From Nemertoderma westbladi (lineage: Eukaryota > Xenacoelomorpha > Nemertodermatida > Nemertodermatidae): DNA of 64,000 nt. The stretch covers positions 1-64,000 of the forward strand of contig JAUCBJ010003179.1 of NCBI GenBank assembly GCA_032718475.1. The letters are read 5' to 3'. Below the pieces are notes generated by a model. It searched no databases. It saw only the letters and a program-made list of their open reading frames with translations, and was not told where the DNA came from. Made by a program: the position numbers and the translations under genes. Positions within the stretch are counted from its first letter, which is position 1. Each line of letters starts with the position of its first letter. Below are positions 11,540-23,302 of the stretch, in pieces.

Positions 11540-13175
11540 CAGTGCCGGATAAAGCCTCTGGTGGCCGTAAGGCACATTTTAGTAATCTCCAAAAATGGCC
11601 CGAAAATTGATATTTTTCCACAAACCCTTTCAAAAGAAAAAGCTGCTAAAAACTGTGAAAATATTGCGAAGGAAATATAAAGTATTTCCATTGGATGACT
11701 GCATGCAAATAAGTACAAAGTACATACATTAATAATAAGTACTTTGCAAAAATAGTTTTCATCAAGAATTGTAACATTACTAAACGGCATATTATTATGC
11801 CTATAAAATCTTTGCTATAGTATAAATTGTGTAATGGATTTGGTAGAATTTCCCCATTACCATTACCCCAAATCTATTTGTTTTATTTATAAAGCTACTA
11901 TTCTGAAATTTTAACACAATGATCTGTGATCTTTTATATAGGCCTACTATTAAAACTGAGTACAGTATAGATAACTTCATAAACCGTTTGTTCGAAAAAT
12001 ATGGCACTTTTTGAACAGGTCGGTTTTTTTCAAAAATTGTATAAATTTTGAGGCATTTATATGTAAATTAGCTCATATTTAAGGATCTGTTACAACCTGC
12101 ATTGAAGTTCTTGGTCCAAGACTTTGGGAAAATGGACCTAGATATGTAGGCTATCTTCTATGAAAATTTTAGCACAAAATTATTGCTTCTGGAAAATTTA
12201 TGGGGGTTTTAGTATTTCCGGGCTATTGGGAATCAAATATTTTGTAATAGACAAAGGGTAGCAGTTACAAAACCGAGTCTAGAAGATCCAAACGGTCATG
12301 TTTTACAAAACCAACGATAGGTTAGTTAGATAGGATAGTTGAAAAGAACAGTTTTGAGGTCAAAAAATAATTAATTAATAATAGTTGTAGTTGGCCCCTC
12401 TAAGACTGACTGGCCCCTGTAGGTATTTAGTAATTTTGATCGGATCGTGGGAATGTGTTATTTATTGGCTTTACAGTAGGGTAGGTTTCGCAGGGTACTT
12501 TTTACAGGACTTACTGAGAAATAAAACACACCAAAAGTGTGAGCTTAGTGCAAAAATATAATATTTCTGATCTACTGTATATTTGGACTTGCTGAGGTTT
12601 TTTTTTATCAACAACTATTTTATCTACAACTAATTTATCCTGTTTTTTTTATCTATATTGCCTTTATTTATAAAACTCGTTTCCGGTAAAAAAAATTAAT
12701 TTCGTACTAAACATATCTCCACGCAATACATTTAATATGTAGGGCCTACAGTATTTCCAGTATGTCACCATACGTCATTATTTGGTTGTTCTAGAAAGTT
12801 TAAGAGCATAACTACAAATAATTTCCCACAAATAAATAAAATTAAATTCTCCATTGTTCATAATTAGCACTTTAAAGTTTTACTGCCCATGTTTTATTAT
12901 TTCCCTGCCATCAGGTTTCGAACTAATAACACAGCACCCTGTCGGTCGACTGGATAGAATTTTGCACTTTCTATCACAAATTTAGGGAAAGAAAGTAGGT
13001 GAAAGATGCACTTTCTATCTCTGTTTTCTACAAATTATAGTGAGAAAAAATATGGACTTTTCAGATAAAAATATTTTTTTCACAGGAATGACACGCTAGC
13101 TGAGAAAAAATGGCCCGTATTTTCGGCTGGCCCTAAGGCACGTGCCTTATATGCCTTAAGGTTAATCCGGCACTG
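11540..13175. mobile_element. Non-autonomous hAT-like element with exact 8-bp target duplication
   Basis: The left end CAGTGCCGGATAAAG and right end CTTTAAG-like GTTAATCCGGCACTG are inverted repeats of the CAGTGCCGGATTAA type common in hAT transposons. The next landmarks, GGCCGTAAGGCAC on the left and GGCCCTAAGGCACGTGCC on the right, are also related. The 8 bases outside are identical on both sides: CTACGCTA at 11532-11539 and 13176-13183. Inside, 1.6 kb of AT-rich DNA holds no transposase-like frame, so it must have been moved by an enzyme encoded elsewhere. The intact duplication implies a moderately recent insertion. Confidence 0.88.
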
Positions 13176-13183
13176 CTACGCTA

Positions 13184-13891
13184 TGCAGGTTACCAAGCAA
13201 TCACCAGATCAGGGCAGCAGGGTACTACTGGATTCAGTAGGCTAAATATCGGTGACAGACAGAAAAGTCCCCGCCCATATTTTGACTGGGGGGGGGGGGG
13301 GGGGGGTGGAAAAATCCACTAGCTGATTTTTACCCCCTAGCAGCCTAGCCCCTATAGGACAAAAATCTGCTAGCAGGACATTTCCCGCAGATTTTGTGCA
13401 CCTTAATGTTTTGAATTTTGAATCTATTGTATTTATAATAAATTCCCTAACTGATGAATATACCGACAGCAATAACTACAGTCTTCCTTCATGAATTAGC
13501 TATATGAGATAAATAAGCTTTATAAAGAGAACCTCTATCATATCGGCATGTACTGTATCTATGTTCGCATATAGGACCTAAGATCGCAAAGATCTAAGTT
13601 CATCTCACTCAGGCCCTGTAGGATCTAAGTTTGTTTTACCGTTACCAGGGTAGGGTTCTGCTACTGTACAGCTACAGCTGTACAGTAGTAGCAGGCCTAT
13701 TAGCAATCCGGTAGGCGTACGTACATTGGATTACTGGATTAGGGGTACACTGGGGTAGGTGCTAAAATTCACAACGAGCACCAATAACGAACAACAATCT
13801 GACAATGAGCAACAACGAACAACAATGAAATGACAAATGAGCAACAACGAGCTACAATCTGACAATGAGCAATCCAGCAATTTAATTATAA
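13184..13891. other. Spacer with a G-tract and degenerate CAACAACGAGCAA repeats
   Basis: Contains a ~20-base G run near 13290 and, at about 13770-13880, a loose repeat of AACAATCTGACAATGAGC and AACAACGAAC. Similar words in the same orientation resume right of the transposon nest (22825-22860), suggesting that the nest split one host repeat tract. No gene seen. Confidence 0.55.
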
Positions 13892-15540
13892 GGGACCGTC
13901 CAAGTATGACGTCAGCACTTTAAGGGGGGGGGGGGGGGGGGGGGTGGGGGGGGTTGCGAAAATCTGATGACGTGCTGATGAGGGGAGGGGGTCAGCCAAA
14001 ATCTGACGTCAGCATGTTTATTTATAGGTGCTAGAAGAGATATAGCAGAAGAGTAAATAGCTTGCCTATTTAATTGTTCGAAGCCCCCCCCCCCCCCCCC
14101 CCCCCCCCAAGGCCCGTAGCACTCACCATGTTTCAGTGATTAGGACGCGTGCTACTGGGGTACTGCGGTACTGGGGTTCGCCTGAAAATGAAACATTAAT
14201 CCTAAGCAATGATTGTTAGAGACTGCAGTACCGGTACGGGTACCTCTACCGGTTCATACTGTCATATAGGCCTATTATTAGCTTATGTTTGTTTATTATC
14301 ATTCATAAACTGCTGTCGCATCAGGTACAAGTATGTAAACGATAGGCTATCCTACTAAAACTCTATACCTTCCTATATAGCTGTATAGATAAGCTATGTA
14401 ACTACAGCCAGCCCCCGTGCATCCCCCCCTCCAACAGTCCAATGCAGTATAATACATTTATCCTGCTGCTGATAATAGTTTATTACAATTTTTTTTTTAA
14501 TCTGATTTGGGGGGGGGGGGGGGGGTCAACGCCTATCTGATGACATCTGATTTAGGGGAGGGAGGTAAGGGCTCGATCGGAGCTCCGGCCTCCGGCTCCG
14601 GCCATTTTGGCACCTCCGGCTCCGGCTCCGGTAAAATATTGCCGGAGTTAATTTTTTAATAAAGTATTATATTTCGTGCATATTCTAATCTGAACAATTA
14701 TTTACACTATAAGTACTGTAGTACAGCTTCAATATCAAGCATAATACTGCAGTATTTACTTAAAGTTAATGACTGACTGACTGTACTGCAGGTCTGGCTG
14801 ACTGGTACTGGCCAGCTGGCTGACTAGCAGACTATTACCAGATTCTGAGATTACAGACTGACAGATAGGCCCTACTGTAAAACATTGTAAATGCTATGAT
14901 TGTTCACTGTACCACTGCCTGACTGCAGCCATTTACTGCTGTGATGCCAGCATACTGTACTGCAGTACTGGTACACGTACGGCTGTACGGTCTGCAGTAC
15001 TGGTACACGTACGACTGTACGCGTACGGTAGACTACTTACAGTACACAGTTAGTGAGTTAGGCTGTTAGGTACCGTACTGTGGGTAATTTTTAGCCGTCA
15101 GCGTCAGGCCGTCTGTCTGTGATGAATTAATTACTTAAATTTTAAATTGAAAATTCGTAAATCTATAAATTATGAAGATGAAAATTACCCCCCTATAGCA
15201 GTATAGGGTATTCCCTGTCATCCGAAATCAGTGAGTCAGAAGACTTAACCGGTACAGCGGTACCTAGTACCTACCAAATGCTGTGTACTGAAATACAGTA
15301 CCAGCAGACTGGTATGTAGAATAGCTTACTGTCTGACTGTAAACTATCAGCCACTGAAATGTGGAACCTTGTAAATGTTAAACCGACAACCGACAAGCCT
15401 ATTACCGATTCTTATAATCAAGTTAAGGATCAGGTTACATCTGTACATGGGCGGGCTTTTCTAACCAAAACAATAAACGTTAGGCCTATAACGTTTAGGT
15501 ATTGTTTTGGAAAAGGCAAAAATAAACAGTAAACGTTTGG

Positions 15541-16335
15541 CGTTTGGGCATATTAGAATGCCTTTTGGGTGGCGTTTGGGTATGTTAGAATGCCGTTTGG
15601 GTGGCGTTTGGGTATGTTAGAATGCCGTTTTGGTGGCGTTTGGGTAAGGTAGAATGCCGTTTGGCTGTTTGGGTAAGGTAGAATGCCGTTTGGGTGGCGT
15701 TTGGGTATGTTAGAAAATGCAGTTTGGGTGGCGTTTGGGTATGTTAGAATGCCGTTTGGGTGGCGTTTGGGTATGTTAGAATGCCGTTTGGGTGGCGTTT
15801 GGTTATGTTAGAATGCCGTTTGGGTGGAGTTTGGGTATGTTAGAATGCAGTTTGGGTGGCGTTTGGGTATGTTAGAATGCCGTTTGAGTGGCGTTTAGGT
15901 AAGGTAGACTGCCGTTTGCAGGTTTGGGTGGCGTTTGTGTAATCTAGACTGCCATTTGGCTGGCGTTTGGGTATGTTGGAATGCCGTTTGGGTGGCGTTT
16001 GGGTATGTTATGTTAGAATGCCGTTTGGGTGGCGTTTGGGTATGTTAGAATGCCGTTTGGGTGGCGTTTGGGCATGTTAGAATGCCGTTTGGGTGGCTTT
16101 TGGGTATGTTAGAATGCCGTTTGAGTGGCGTTTGGGTATGTTAGAATGCCGTTTGGGTGGCGTTTGGGTATGTTAGAATGCCGTTTGGGTGGCGTTTGGG
16201 TATGTTAAAATGCCGTTCGGGTGGCGTTTGGGCATGTTAGAATGCCGTTTGGGTGGCGTTTGTGTATGTTAGAATGCCGTTTGGGTGGCGTTTGGGTATG
16301 TTGGAATGCCGTTTCGGTGGCGTTTGGGTAAGGTA
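15541..16335 (+). repeat. 32-bp minisatellite in left arm of the foldback, about 25 units
   Basis: Unit GGCGTTTGGGTATGTTAGAA plus TGCCGTTTGGGT. Point variants (TATGTT or CATGTT or AAGGTA) and a few short units occur. The corresponding array in the other arm is longer, so the two arms expanded or contracted separately after the element formed. Confidence 0.93.
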
Positions 16336-16606
16336 GACTGTATTCTTTATTACATATTTATTATGTTTCATTTATTTTATCTTTAATTTTATTTATCTAT
16401 GTTATTTTTCAGATTAATTTTCCAAAGTCAAACCTCCAGGAGGAGAAGAGTGATCTATTTCTGGCAAGCGTCATGGATGTTGACAACACAGTAAACCGGA
16501 ACTGCGTCCATCTGGTAAAAGTTTTGATAACGTCTCCAAAAGTGTCCACGAATCACCGAGTCAACGATTCCTACGAGCAGAAGTCGGCGTCTGTGTTTAC
16601 TTAAGT

Positions 16607-19087
16607 TAGGGTTCGATCGGTGCCAAAATTTTGCCGGTGCCGGTGCCGGTGCCGGTGTCACATTGTAAATGCCGGTGCAGGTGCCGGTGCCGGTGTTTTT
16701 AAATGTTGGGCAAATTTGGCGTAATTCTATTTGAAAACGAAATACTATAAATTTTTGTGTAATCTATGTCTATTACATTAGGCCACACGCACACCTAACC
16801 CTGTCACCTAATGAAATGCAGAAATGAGGCAGTGATGCAGTAAAGTACCACAGTCACAGATTGTCAGAAGGTACAGTTGACAGTAGCTCAGCAATTTCTA
16901 AATTAATATTGTAATAGCTTAACCCAGCTGCCCAGCACACGGGTACAGCAGCAGAGCAACAAGTACGTACAATTCTACAATACTGTAAAATTATGATGTC
17001 ACGCATTTATATAAAATGGTTTAGCTTTACAATAAAATGAATATAAAAGTTTAAATAAAACGATTGCATTAAAATTATATGTGTACAGTTACAGTAGCAG
17101 TCTAGTCCACTAGCCCAATCGGGAAACACAGGCATTTCCAGATTGGGCAATAAATGTTTCCCGATCGGGAAAAATTAACATAAACATTTCTGCGCATTGA
17201 CTGGTTAGGATGCGCATTACAGTTGAGGTGTAGGGATAATCACCTGTCCCTAGTGACCAATGGGTTTGATGCTCATTATGTACTTTTGCTGCTTTAAATT
17301 GCAATGTTTAATATAAGTTAATAAATCTAAGTTTCCTGATCAGGAAATTTATTATTGCCAGATCGGGAAACATTTTAATATTTCTCTAAATGCTTTATTG
17401 CCAGATCAGGAAACATTACAATATCTTCATATTCATAACTACTGGCAGACTGGTACAGGACAGCAGGAACTATACTGCTATACAGCTATAGGCAGATATC
17501 TAAGACCTTCAATCTGACAGTACCTACCACCAGACCACTCTCAGACTCTACTAGTACGCTATCCGCTATATTGTCAAACAGTCTACTGGCTGACTGGACT
17601 GGCAGGTCCATATACCTGACTGCAGTTGAGATTGAGATTATTTATTGAGGACTAATATAGTATTGGAACGAAACAACAACTGGTAAAGATATGCAAGACC
17701 AACTGAAAGTATTTAACAAGGATTTAACACAATATCGAATAAGTTAAAATCACAAATTGAATTTTAAAAAGAATAAGTACCGGTATGTTTGTTAAAATAA
17801 AAGCTCGGTAACACAAATTAATTAAAATCACGAATCGAATTTAGGAATGTATGCAGGCTAAGTTAAAAGTTAAAATCACGCTTAAAATACAGAAATCACT
17901 TCAAAATCAAACCTAAAATCACTTTAAAATCACGCTTAAAATCACATTAAAATTATGCTTAAAATCACTATAAAATCACGCTTAAAATCACTGAAATTAT
18001 TTAATTTATAGTACCAAGCCAATTAATTAAAATCTCAGGTATATTAGCCTCGAGGAATGTCCCTTGCAGCCTTGTGCCTTGAGGTAAAGACCTAGTCTCC
18101 CAGTGGGTCCTCGTTAAAAATATAGGCCTATTAAAAATAAAATTGAACTGCCATTTAAATAGTTATAGGTGATGATCTTAAAAATAGTTCTATGTTAGTG
18201 GTTTGGTTAGTGATAGATAACTCCTCAACTACGATCGGCAACCAGTAGGCGTAACTGCTCCACGTCACGACGTCAGGTAAAACTGCTACTGGCACTCCAG
18301 CCAGAATAACCGAAAACGATCCACTCTAAGAAGTAATCCTGTGACCAGTAGTACAGTAGTACAAGTGCAATATCGCAACTGCAATTATTCCCCAGAAGTT
18401 CACCCAGAATCTGAGAATACCTGTAGTTCAGAACCAGACACCAACCATTGTTGAATCGTGATTTAGCACAGTACAATCAAAAGTTCTTTTAGGAGACATA
18501 ATAAATAATTATATCACTAGGCCTATTGAATTTAACAGTTTAATATATTATAATTATATTAATAATCATTGGCCTACCACAATAAACATAAGAAATACCC
18601 ACCAGTAATGTAAACAGCCTAACATTAATAAATCTGGAAATGGTAAATTATAGTTGCATTGATAGAAATTCATTATTTCCCTATCGGGCAATTGCAATTT
18701 TCCCGATCGGGCAACAATAATTGTTTCCCGATTGGGCTAGTGGACCAGACTGAGTAGGCCTATAGTATTTATATATTACATAAAATACAGAAATAACATA
18801 GTGTATCAGTTTTACACTAAGTAAGGCGTTATGATTCTGGGCTACCAGTCACTAGACTGCTAGACCAGTAGACAGACAGTCAAACAACTATAGCCTTGTA
18901 GCTGACTGATAGCTTAGCCAGGCAGCCAGGCTGTCTGCAGTACCGGTACTGCAGCAGGCTTCAATTTTAACAGCAGCCAATCATTTTAAAAAACACCGGC
19001 ACCGGCAATGTTTTTGCCGGTGCAGGTGCCGGTGCCGGTGGTGCCAAACACCGGCAATACCGGTGCCGGTGCACCGATCGAACCCTA
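16607..19087. mobile_element. hAT-like element inserted in the left arm of the foldback
   Basis: Ends TAGGGTTCGATCGGTGCC and GGCACCGATCGAACCCTA are perfect inverted repeats followed inward by (GGTGCC)n. Flanks are ACTTAAGT on the left and ACTTAAGA on the right if the element is taken to end at CCCT, a 7-of-8 match. The opposite arm of the foldback carries the uninterrupted site (ACTTATGA, complement near 20619), which proves that this is an insertion. Its ends are almost those of the host foldback (TAGGGYTCGATCGG), so both may use the same transposase. No ORF. Confidence 0.8.
17098..18752. mobile_element. Innermost element of the nest, CAGTCT...AGACTG ends
   Basis: Left CAGTCTAGTCCACTAGCCCA and right TGGGCTAGTGGACCAGACTG are inverted, continuing inward as AATCGGGAAAC and GTTTCCCGATT. 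The bases AGTAG lie outside both ends, a possible 5-bp target duplication. Inside are more GATCGGGAAACATT-like subterminal copies (about 17150, 17360, 17400, 18700) and a loose AAAATCACGCTTAAAATCAC tandem stretch (17750-17990). No coding frame. The superfamily is not clear: CACTA could be read inside the end, but its flanks show no 3-bp duplication. Confidence 0.65.
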
Positions 19088-20888
19088 CTTAAGATTTAGC
19101 CTATGGAATAAGTTCAAACGATGGGTAGAAGCAATCTGAGTCCCAGTAGACTGTTGGTTGGTTCGGAATTCCAGTTGTAGTTGTCGTCTCCTGTCTTTCG
19201 GGCGATCTTCGATGTGCCGAAGTGATGAGATTAACATGAACATTTATCACTCAAAAATAAACATTTCAATTTTTAATAAAATTACGTATAAATAATCAAG
19301 TACCAACTGTTTTCCTATAAAGTGGTGCTTTATGCAGCGTGATATAAATAGTTATATTCTTAATATTGCCTTTCTATTTTTGTAATCGTATTTTTTACTA
19401 AATTATTACATAGTTTCTGTTCTACTAATGTATAAATATTATTTTGGCAAATTCTTAGTAGAAAATAGAGGGCCGACTAGGCAGTAACTTAACAAATATA
19501 GTATTAATTTTCAACAGGGTAGCGTGATATAAATAATTATTCTTAATATTGCCTTTCTATCCCACACTTCAGATTTAGTTTCAGGAAATTGTCAATTTTC
19601 TCCCGGTGTGAGAAAAATGAAATTATACATCTCGGGGTAGGGGCTGGAAAAAGTACCACTTTGTTTTCCATGTAGTAAATACAGTAGTTATTAGTGTGCC
19701 TTGTTGAAATAGACAGTTTGTGTCGTTGACTTTGAAATAATTTGTTGTATATATATTTTTTCAAGTATCATTGCCGCTACTGCTTGAATATTTTCTGCTT
19801 TTCAAGTGTTCCACAAAGTATTAAAATCTTCCCAATATCGTAAAACGTTGCGGGTGTTTGTGCGACCGACGCCAGAGAGTAGATTGATATGAAACGTGGA
19901 TATACAGTTCTATACTAACCAATCAGTGCAATAGTGTGATGGTAGGGGGCGTTGTTTTTCGTTACTAACTTGAACAGTTTGCTGCCCATTCAGTGATTGA
20001 GGTATTACTATTAGGATATTTATTATATTTATTTATTATTATATTACTTAAGAAACATTTTGAATTTGTTAAGTCATTGTGTATTTGATATATTAAAACA
20101 CGTTCTTTACCTTTTCCCCCCTCGATCCGACTTATTTAACTTCTTCGCTGCGCTCGGCCGTTTAATAACAGATTTCGGGACGAACGGTAAATAAAGCATA
20201 TTTTATTTACCGTACAATAAATAGTTAATATTTTAGCCAACTGCAGTAATAGACTAACCAACTAATTTGCCAAAATAATATTTATACATTAGTGGAACAG
20301 AAACTATGTAATAATTTAGTAAAAAATACAATTACAAAAATAGAAAGGCAATATTAAGAATATAACTATTTATATCACGCTGCATAAAGCACCACTTTAT
20401 AGGAAAACAGTTGGTACTTGATTATTTATACGTAATTTTATTAAAAATTGAAATGTTTATTTTTGACGGAAAAATGTTCATGTTCACTTCGGCACATCGA
20501 AGATCGCCTGAAAGACAGGAGATAACAACTACAACTGGAATTCCGAACCAACCAACAGTCTACTGGGACTCAGATTGCTGCTACCCATCGTTTGAACTTA
20601 TTCCATAGGCTAAATCATAAGTAAACACAGACGCCGACTTCCGCTCGTAGGAATCGTTGACTCGGTGATTCGTGGACACTTTTGGAGACGTTATCAAAAC
20701 TTTTACCAGATGGACGCAGTTCCGGTTTACTGTGTTGTCAACATCCATGACGCTTGCCAGAAATACTGTAGATCACTATTCTCCTCCTCGAGGTTTGACT
20801 TTGAAAATTAATCTGAAAAATAACATAGATAAATAAAATTAAAGATAAAATAAATGAAACATAATAAATATGTAATAAAGAATACAGT

Positions 20889-22093
20889 CTACCTTACCCA
20901 AACGCCACCCAAACGGCATTCTAACATACCCAAACGGCATTCTAACATGGCCAAACGGCATTCTAACATATACCCAAACGCCACCCAAACGGCATTCTAA
21001 CATACCCAAACGCCACCCAAACGGCATTCTAACATACCCAAATGCCACCCAAACGGCATTCTAACATACCCAAACGGCATTCTAACATGGCCAAACGGCA
21101 TTCTAACATACCCAAACGCCACCCAAACGGCATTCTAACATACCCAAACGGCATTCTAACATACCCAAACGGCATTCTAACATGGCCAAACGGCATTCTA
21201 ACATATACCCAAACGCCACCCAAACGGCATTCTAACATACCCAAACGCCACCCAAACGGCATTCTAACATACCCAAACGCCACCCAAACGGCATTCTAAC
21301 ATACCCAAACGGCATTCTAACATGGCCAAACGGCATTCTAACATACCCAAACGGCATTCTAACATACCCAAACGCCACCCAAACGGCATTCCAACATACC
21401 CAAACGCCACCCAAACGGCATTCCAATATACCCAAACGCCACCCAAACGGCATTCTAACATAACCAAACGCCACCCAAACGGCATTCTAAGTCTAACATA
21501 CCCAAACGCCACCCAAATGGATTCTAACATACCCAAACGCCACCCAAACGGCATTCCAACATACCCAAACGCCACCCAAACGGCATTCTAACATACCCAA
21601 ACGCCACCCAAACGGCATTCCAACATACCCAAACGCCATTCTAACATACCCAAACGCCACTCAAACAGCATTCTAACATACCCAAAAGCCACCCAAACGG
21701 CATTCTAACATACCCAAACGGCATTCTAACATGGCCAAACGGCATTCTAACATACCCAAACGCCACCCAAACGGCATTCTAACATACCCAAACGCCACCC
21801 AAACGGCATTCTAACATACCAAAACGGCATTCTAACATGGCCAAACGGCATTCTAACATACCCAAACGCCACCCAAACGGCATTCTAACATACCCAAACG
21901 CCACCCAAACGGCATTCTAACATACCCAAACGCCACCCAAACGGCATTCCAACATACCCAAACGCCACCCAAACGGCATTCTAACATACCCAAACGCCAC
22001 TCAAACGGCATTCTAACATACCCAAACGCCACCCAAACGGCATTCTAACATACCCAAACGCCACCCAAACGGCAGTCTAACATTCCCAAACGC
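20889..22093 (-). repeat. 32-bp minisatellite in right arm of the foldback, about 37 units
   Basis: Inverted counterpart of the 15541-16335 array: ACCCAAACGCCACCCAAACG then GCATTCTAACAT. It contains short sub-units that skip the ACGCCACCCA part (CCAAACGGCATTCTAACATGG), grouped in a repeated pattern, and it is half again as long as the left array. The open frames on both strands are by-products of the repeat and are not called genes. Confidence 0.93.
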
Positions 22094-22824
22094 CAAACGT
22101 TTATTGTTAATTTTTGCCTTTTCCAAAACAATACCTAAACGTTATAACGTTTATATTGTTTTGGTTAGAAAAGCCCACACATGTAACCTGATCCTTTACT
22201 TTATTATAAGAATCGGTAATACCCTTGTCGGTGTAACATTTACAAGGTTCCGCAATTGCATTTAACATTTCAGTGGCTGATAGTTTACAGTCAGACAGTA
22301 AGCTATTCTACATAGTCTGCCGGTACTGTATTTCAGTACACAGCATTTGGTAGGTACCGCTGTACCGGTTAATTTCACCGTTTATCTTCTGACTCACTGA
22401 TTTCGGATGACAGGGAGTACCCTATAGGGGGGTAATTTTCATCCGGCAGTTCATTTTTAGTGCCGTTGGGGTACCATTGGGTGCCGTTTGGGTGCCGGTT
22501 GGGTGCGTTTGGGTGCCGTTTGGGTGCCGATTGGGTGCGTTTGGGTAATTAGTCATACCGAATTAATTAGACCTACAGACTACAGTATGATTGATTATGA
22601 GCGATTGGCGAACGATAACCATACTTTATTTTTTTTAAATAAATAAAAATTTTTAAAATTTTTGAAAAACTCCCAGACTCCGGCTCCTGCTCCGGCTCCG
22701 GCCAAATTATCCAGCTCCTGCTCCGGCTCCGGCTCCGGCCAAATCCCAACTCCGATCGAGCCCTAGAGGGAGGGGGTCAACATTTTGGGGAAAAGTGCAG
22801 ACGTCATACTTCGACGGCCCCTAA

Positions 22825-23302
22825 CAACGCAGCAACGAGCAACATAACAATCAGACAATCTTTAGCTGCATACTGGCATCTGGGCATAGGTTTAAACTGC
22901 TAAACAACTACAACCTCGCCTCAATCTGTCAATTACAATTACAGAATTAGAATTGCTGCATGGTAAAACTACCAACAGACCAACTGAGTAGAGTGCGGTA
23001 CTGCTGTACTGAGTACCGTATCTGTCTTGCATGACTTGAGTATTGCATTGCTGCATTGCAGTATTCTGGTATTGACCTACTGAGTGAGTTGAGTCGAGGA
23101 CGCAGGATTAGGCAGTTCAGCAGTTAGCAGGTTAGGTAGATAGGCCTAGTACGATAAACTGACCTAACTGTTAACTTAACTTCAGAACTTTATTAACTTA
23201 ACTTCAGAACTTTATTAACTTAACTTCAGAACTTTACTCTACCGCAGTCCAGTATCTATCCTACTATCTGACTATCAGCAAATCAGTCATCAGACTTTCA
23301 AA
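22825..23302. other. 5' flank of the COX5B-like gene, with a 22-bp triplicate
   Basis: Intergenic DNA with TACTGCAG-like words. At 23173-23238 the 22-bp unit AACTTAACTTCAGAACTTTA+TT occurs three times in perfect or near-perfect tandem, about 65 bases before the start codon, so it lies in the proximal promoter or 5' untranslated region. No TATA-like box was clear. Confidence 0.5.

Larger units (their letters stand above)
14566..22765. mobile_element. 8.2-kb foldback transposon with hAT-like ends and tandem-repeat arms
   Basis: The ends TAAGGGCTCGATCGGAG and CTCCGATCGAGCCCTA are inverted, and an exact 8-bp duplication GAGGGAGG flanks them (14558-14565 and 22766-22773). Each arm, from outside in, has (GGCTCC)n-type repeats, a unique block (about 15150-15470; inverted 22170-22440), a 32-bp array (15541-16335; inverted 20889-22093), a second unique block (16340-16602; inverted 20620-20888) and a third (19088-19470; inverted 20230-20610). 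The loop is about 19480-20220. No transposase was recognised. Long inverted arms with tandem arrays recall Drosophila FB and sea-urchin TU elements. The 8-bp target and TA-GGG ends point to hAT-type mobilisation (inference). Confidence 0.8.
13892..22821. mobile_element. Outermost element of the nest: PIF/Harbinger-like ends with TAA duplication
   Basis: Left end GGGACCGTCCAAGTATGACG and right end CGTCATACTTCGACGGCCCC are inverted, with TAA directly outside each (13889-13891 and 22822-22824). A GG-starting terminal repeat with a 3-bp TWA target fits PIF/Harbinger. Without the inserted 8.2-kb element its own sequence is only about 730 bp, so it is non-autonomous. Its left part holds two long G tracts (about 13925 and 14509), a C tract (about 14083) and repeated ATCTGATGAC/ATCTGACGTC words. 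The superfamily call rests only on ends and target site. Confidence 0.6.

Noticed and set aside
20839-21591. Frames on both strands within the 32-bp array
   Set aside because: They are by-products of a repeat without stop codons; opposite-strand frames overlap fully and follow the unit.
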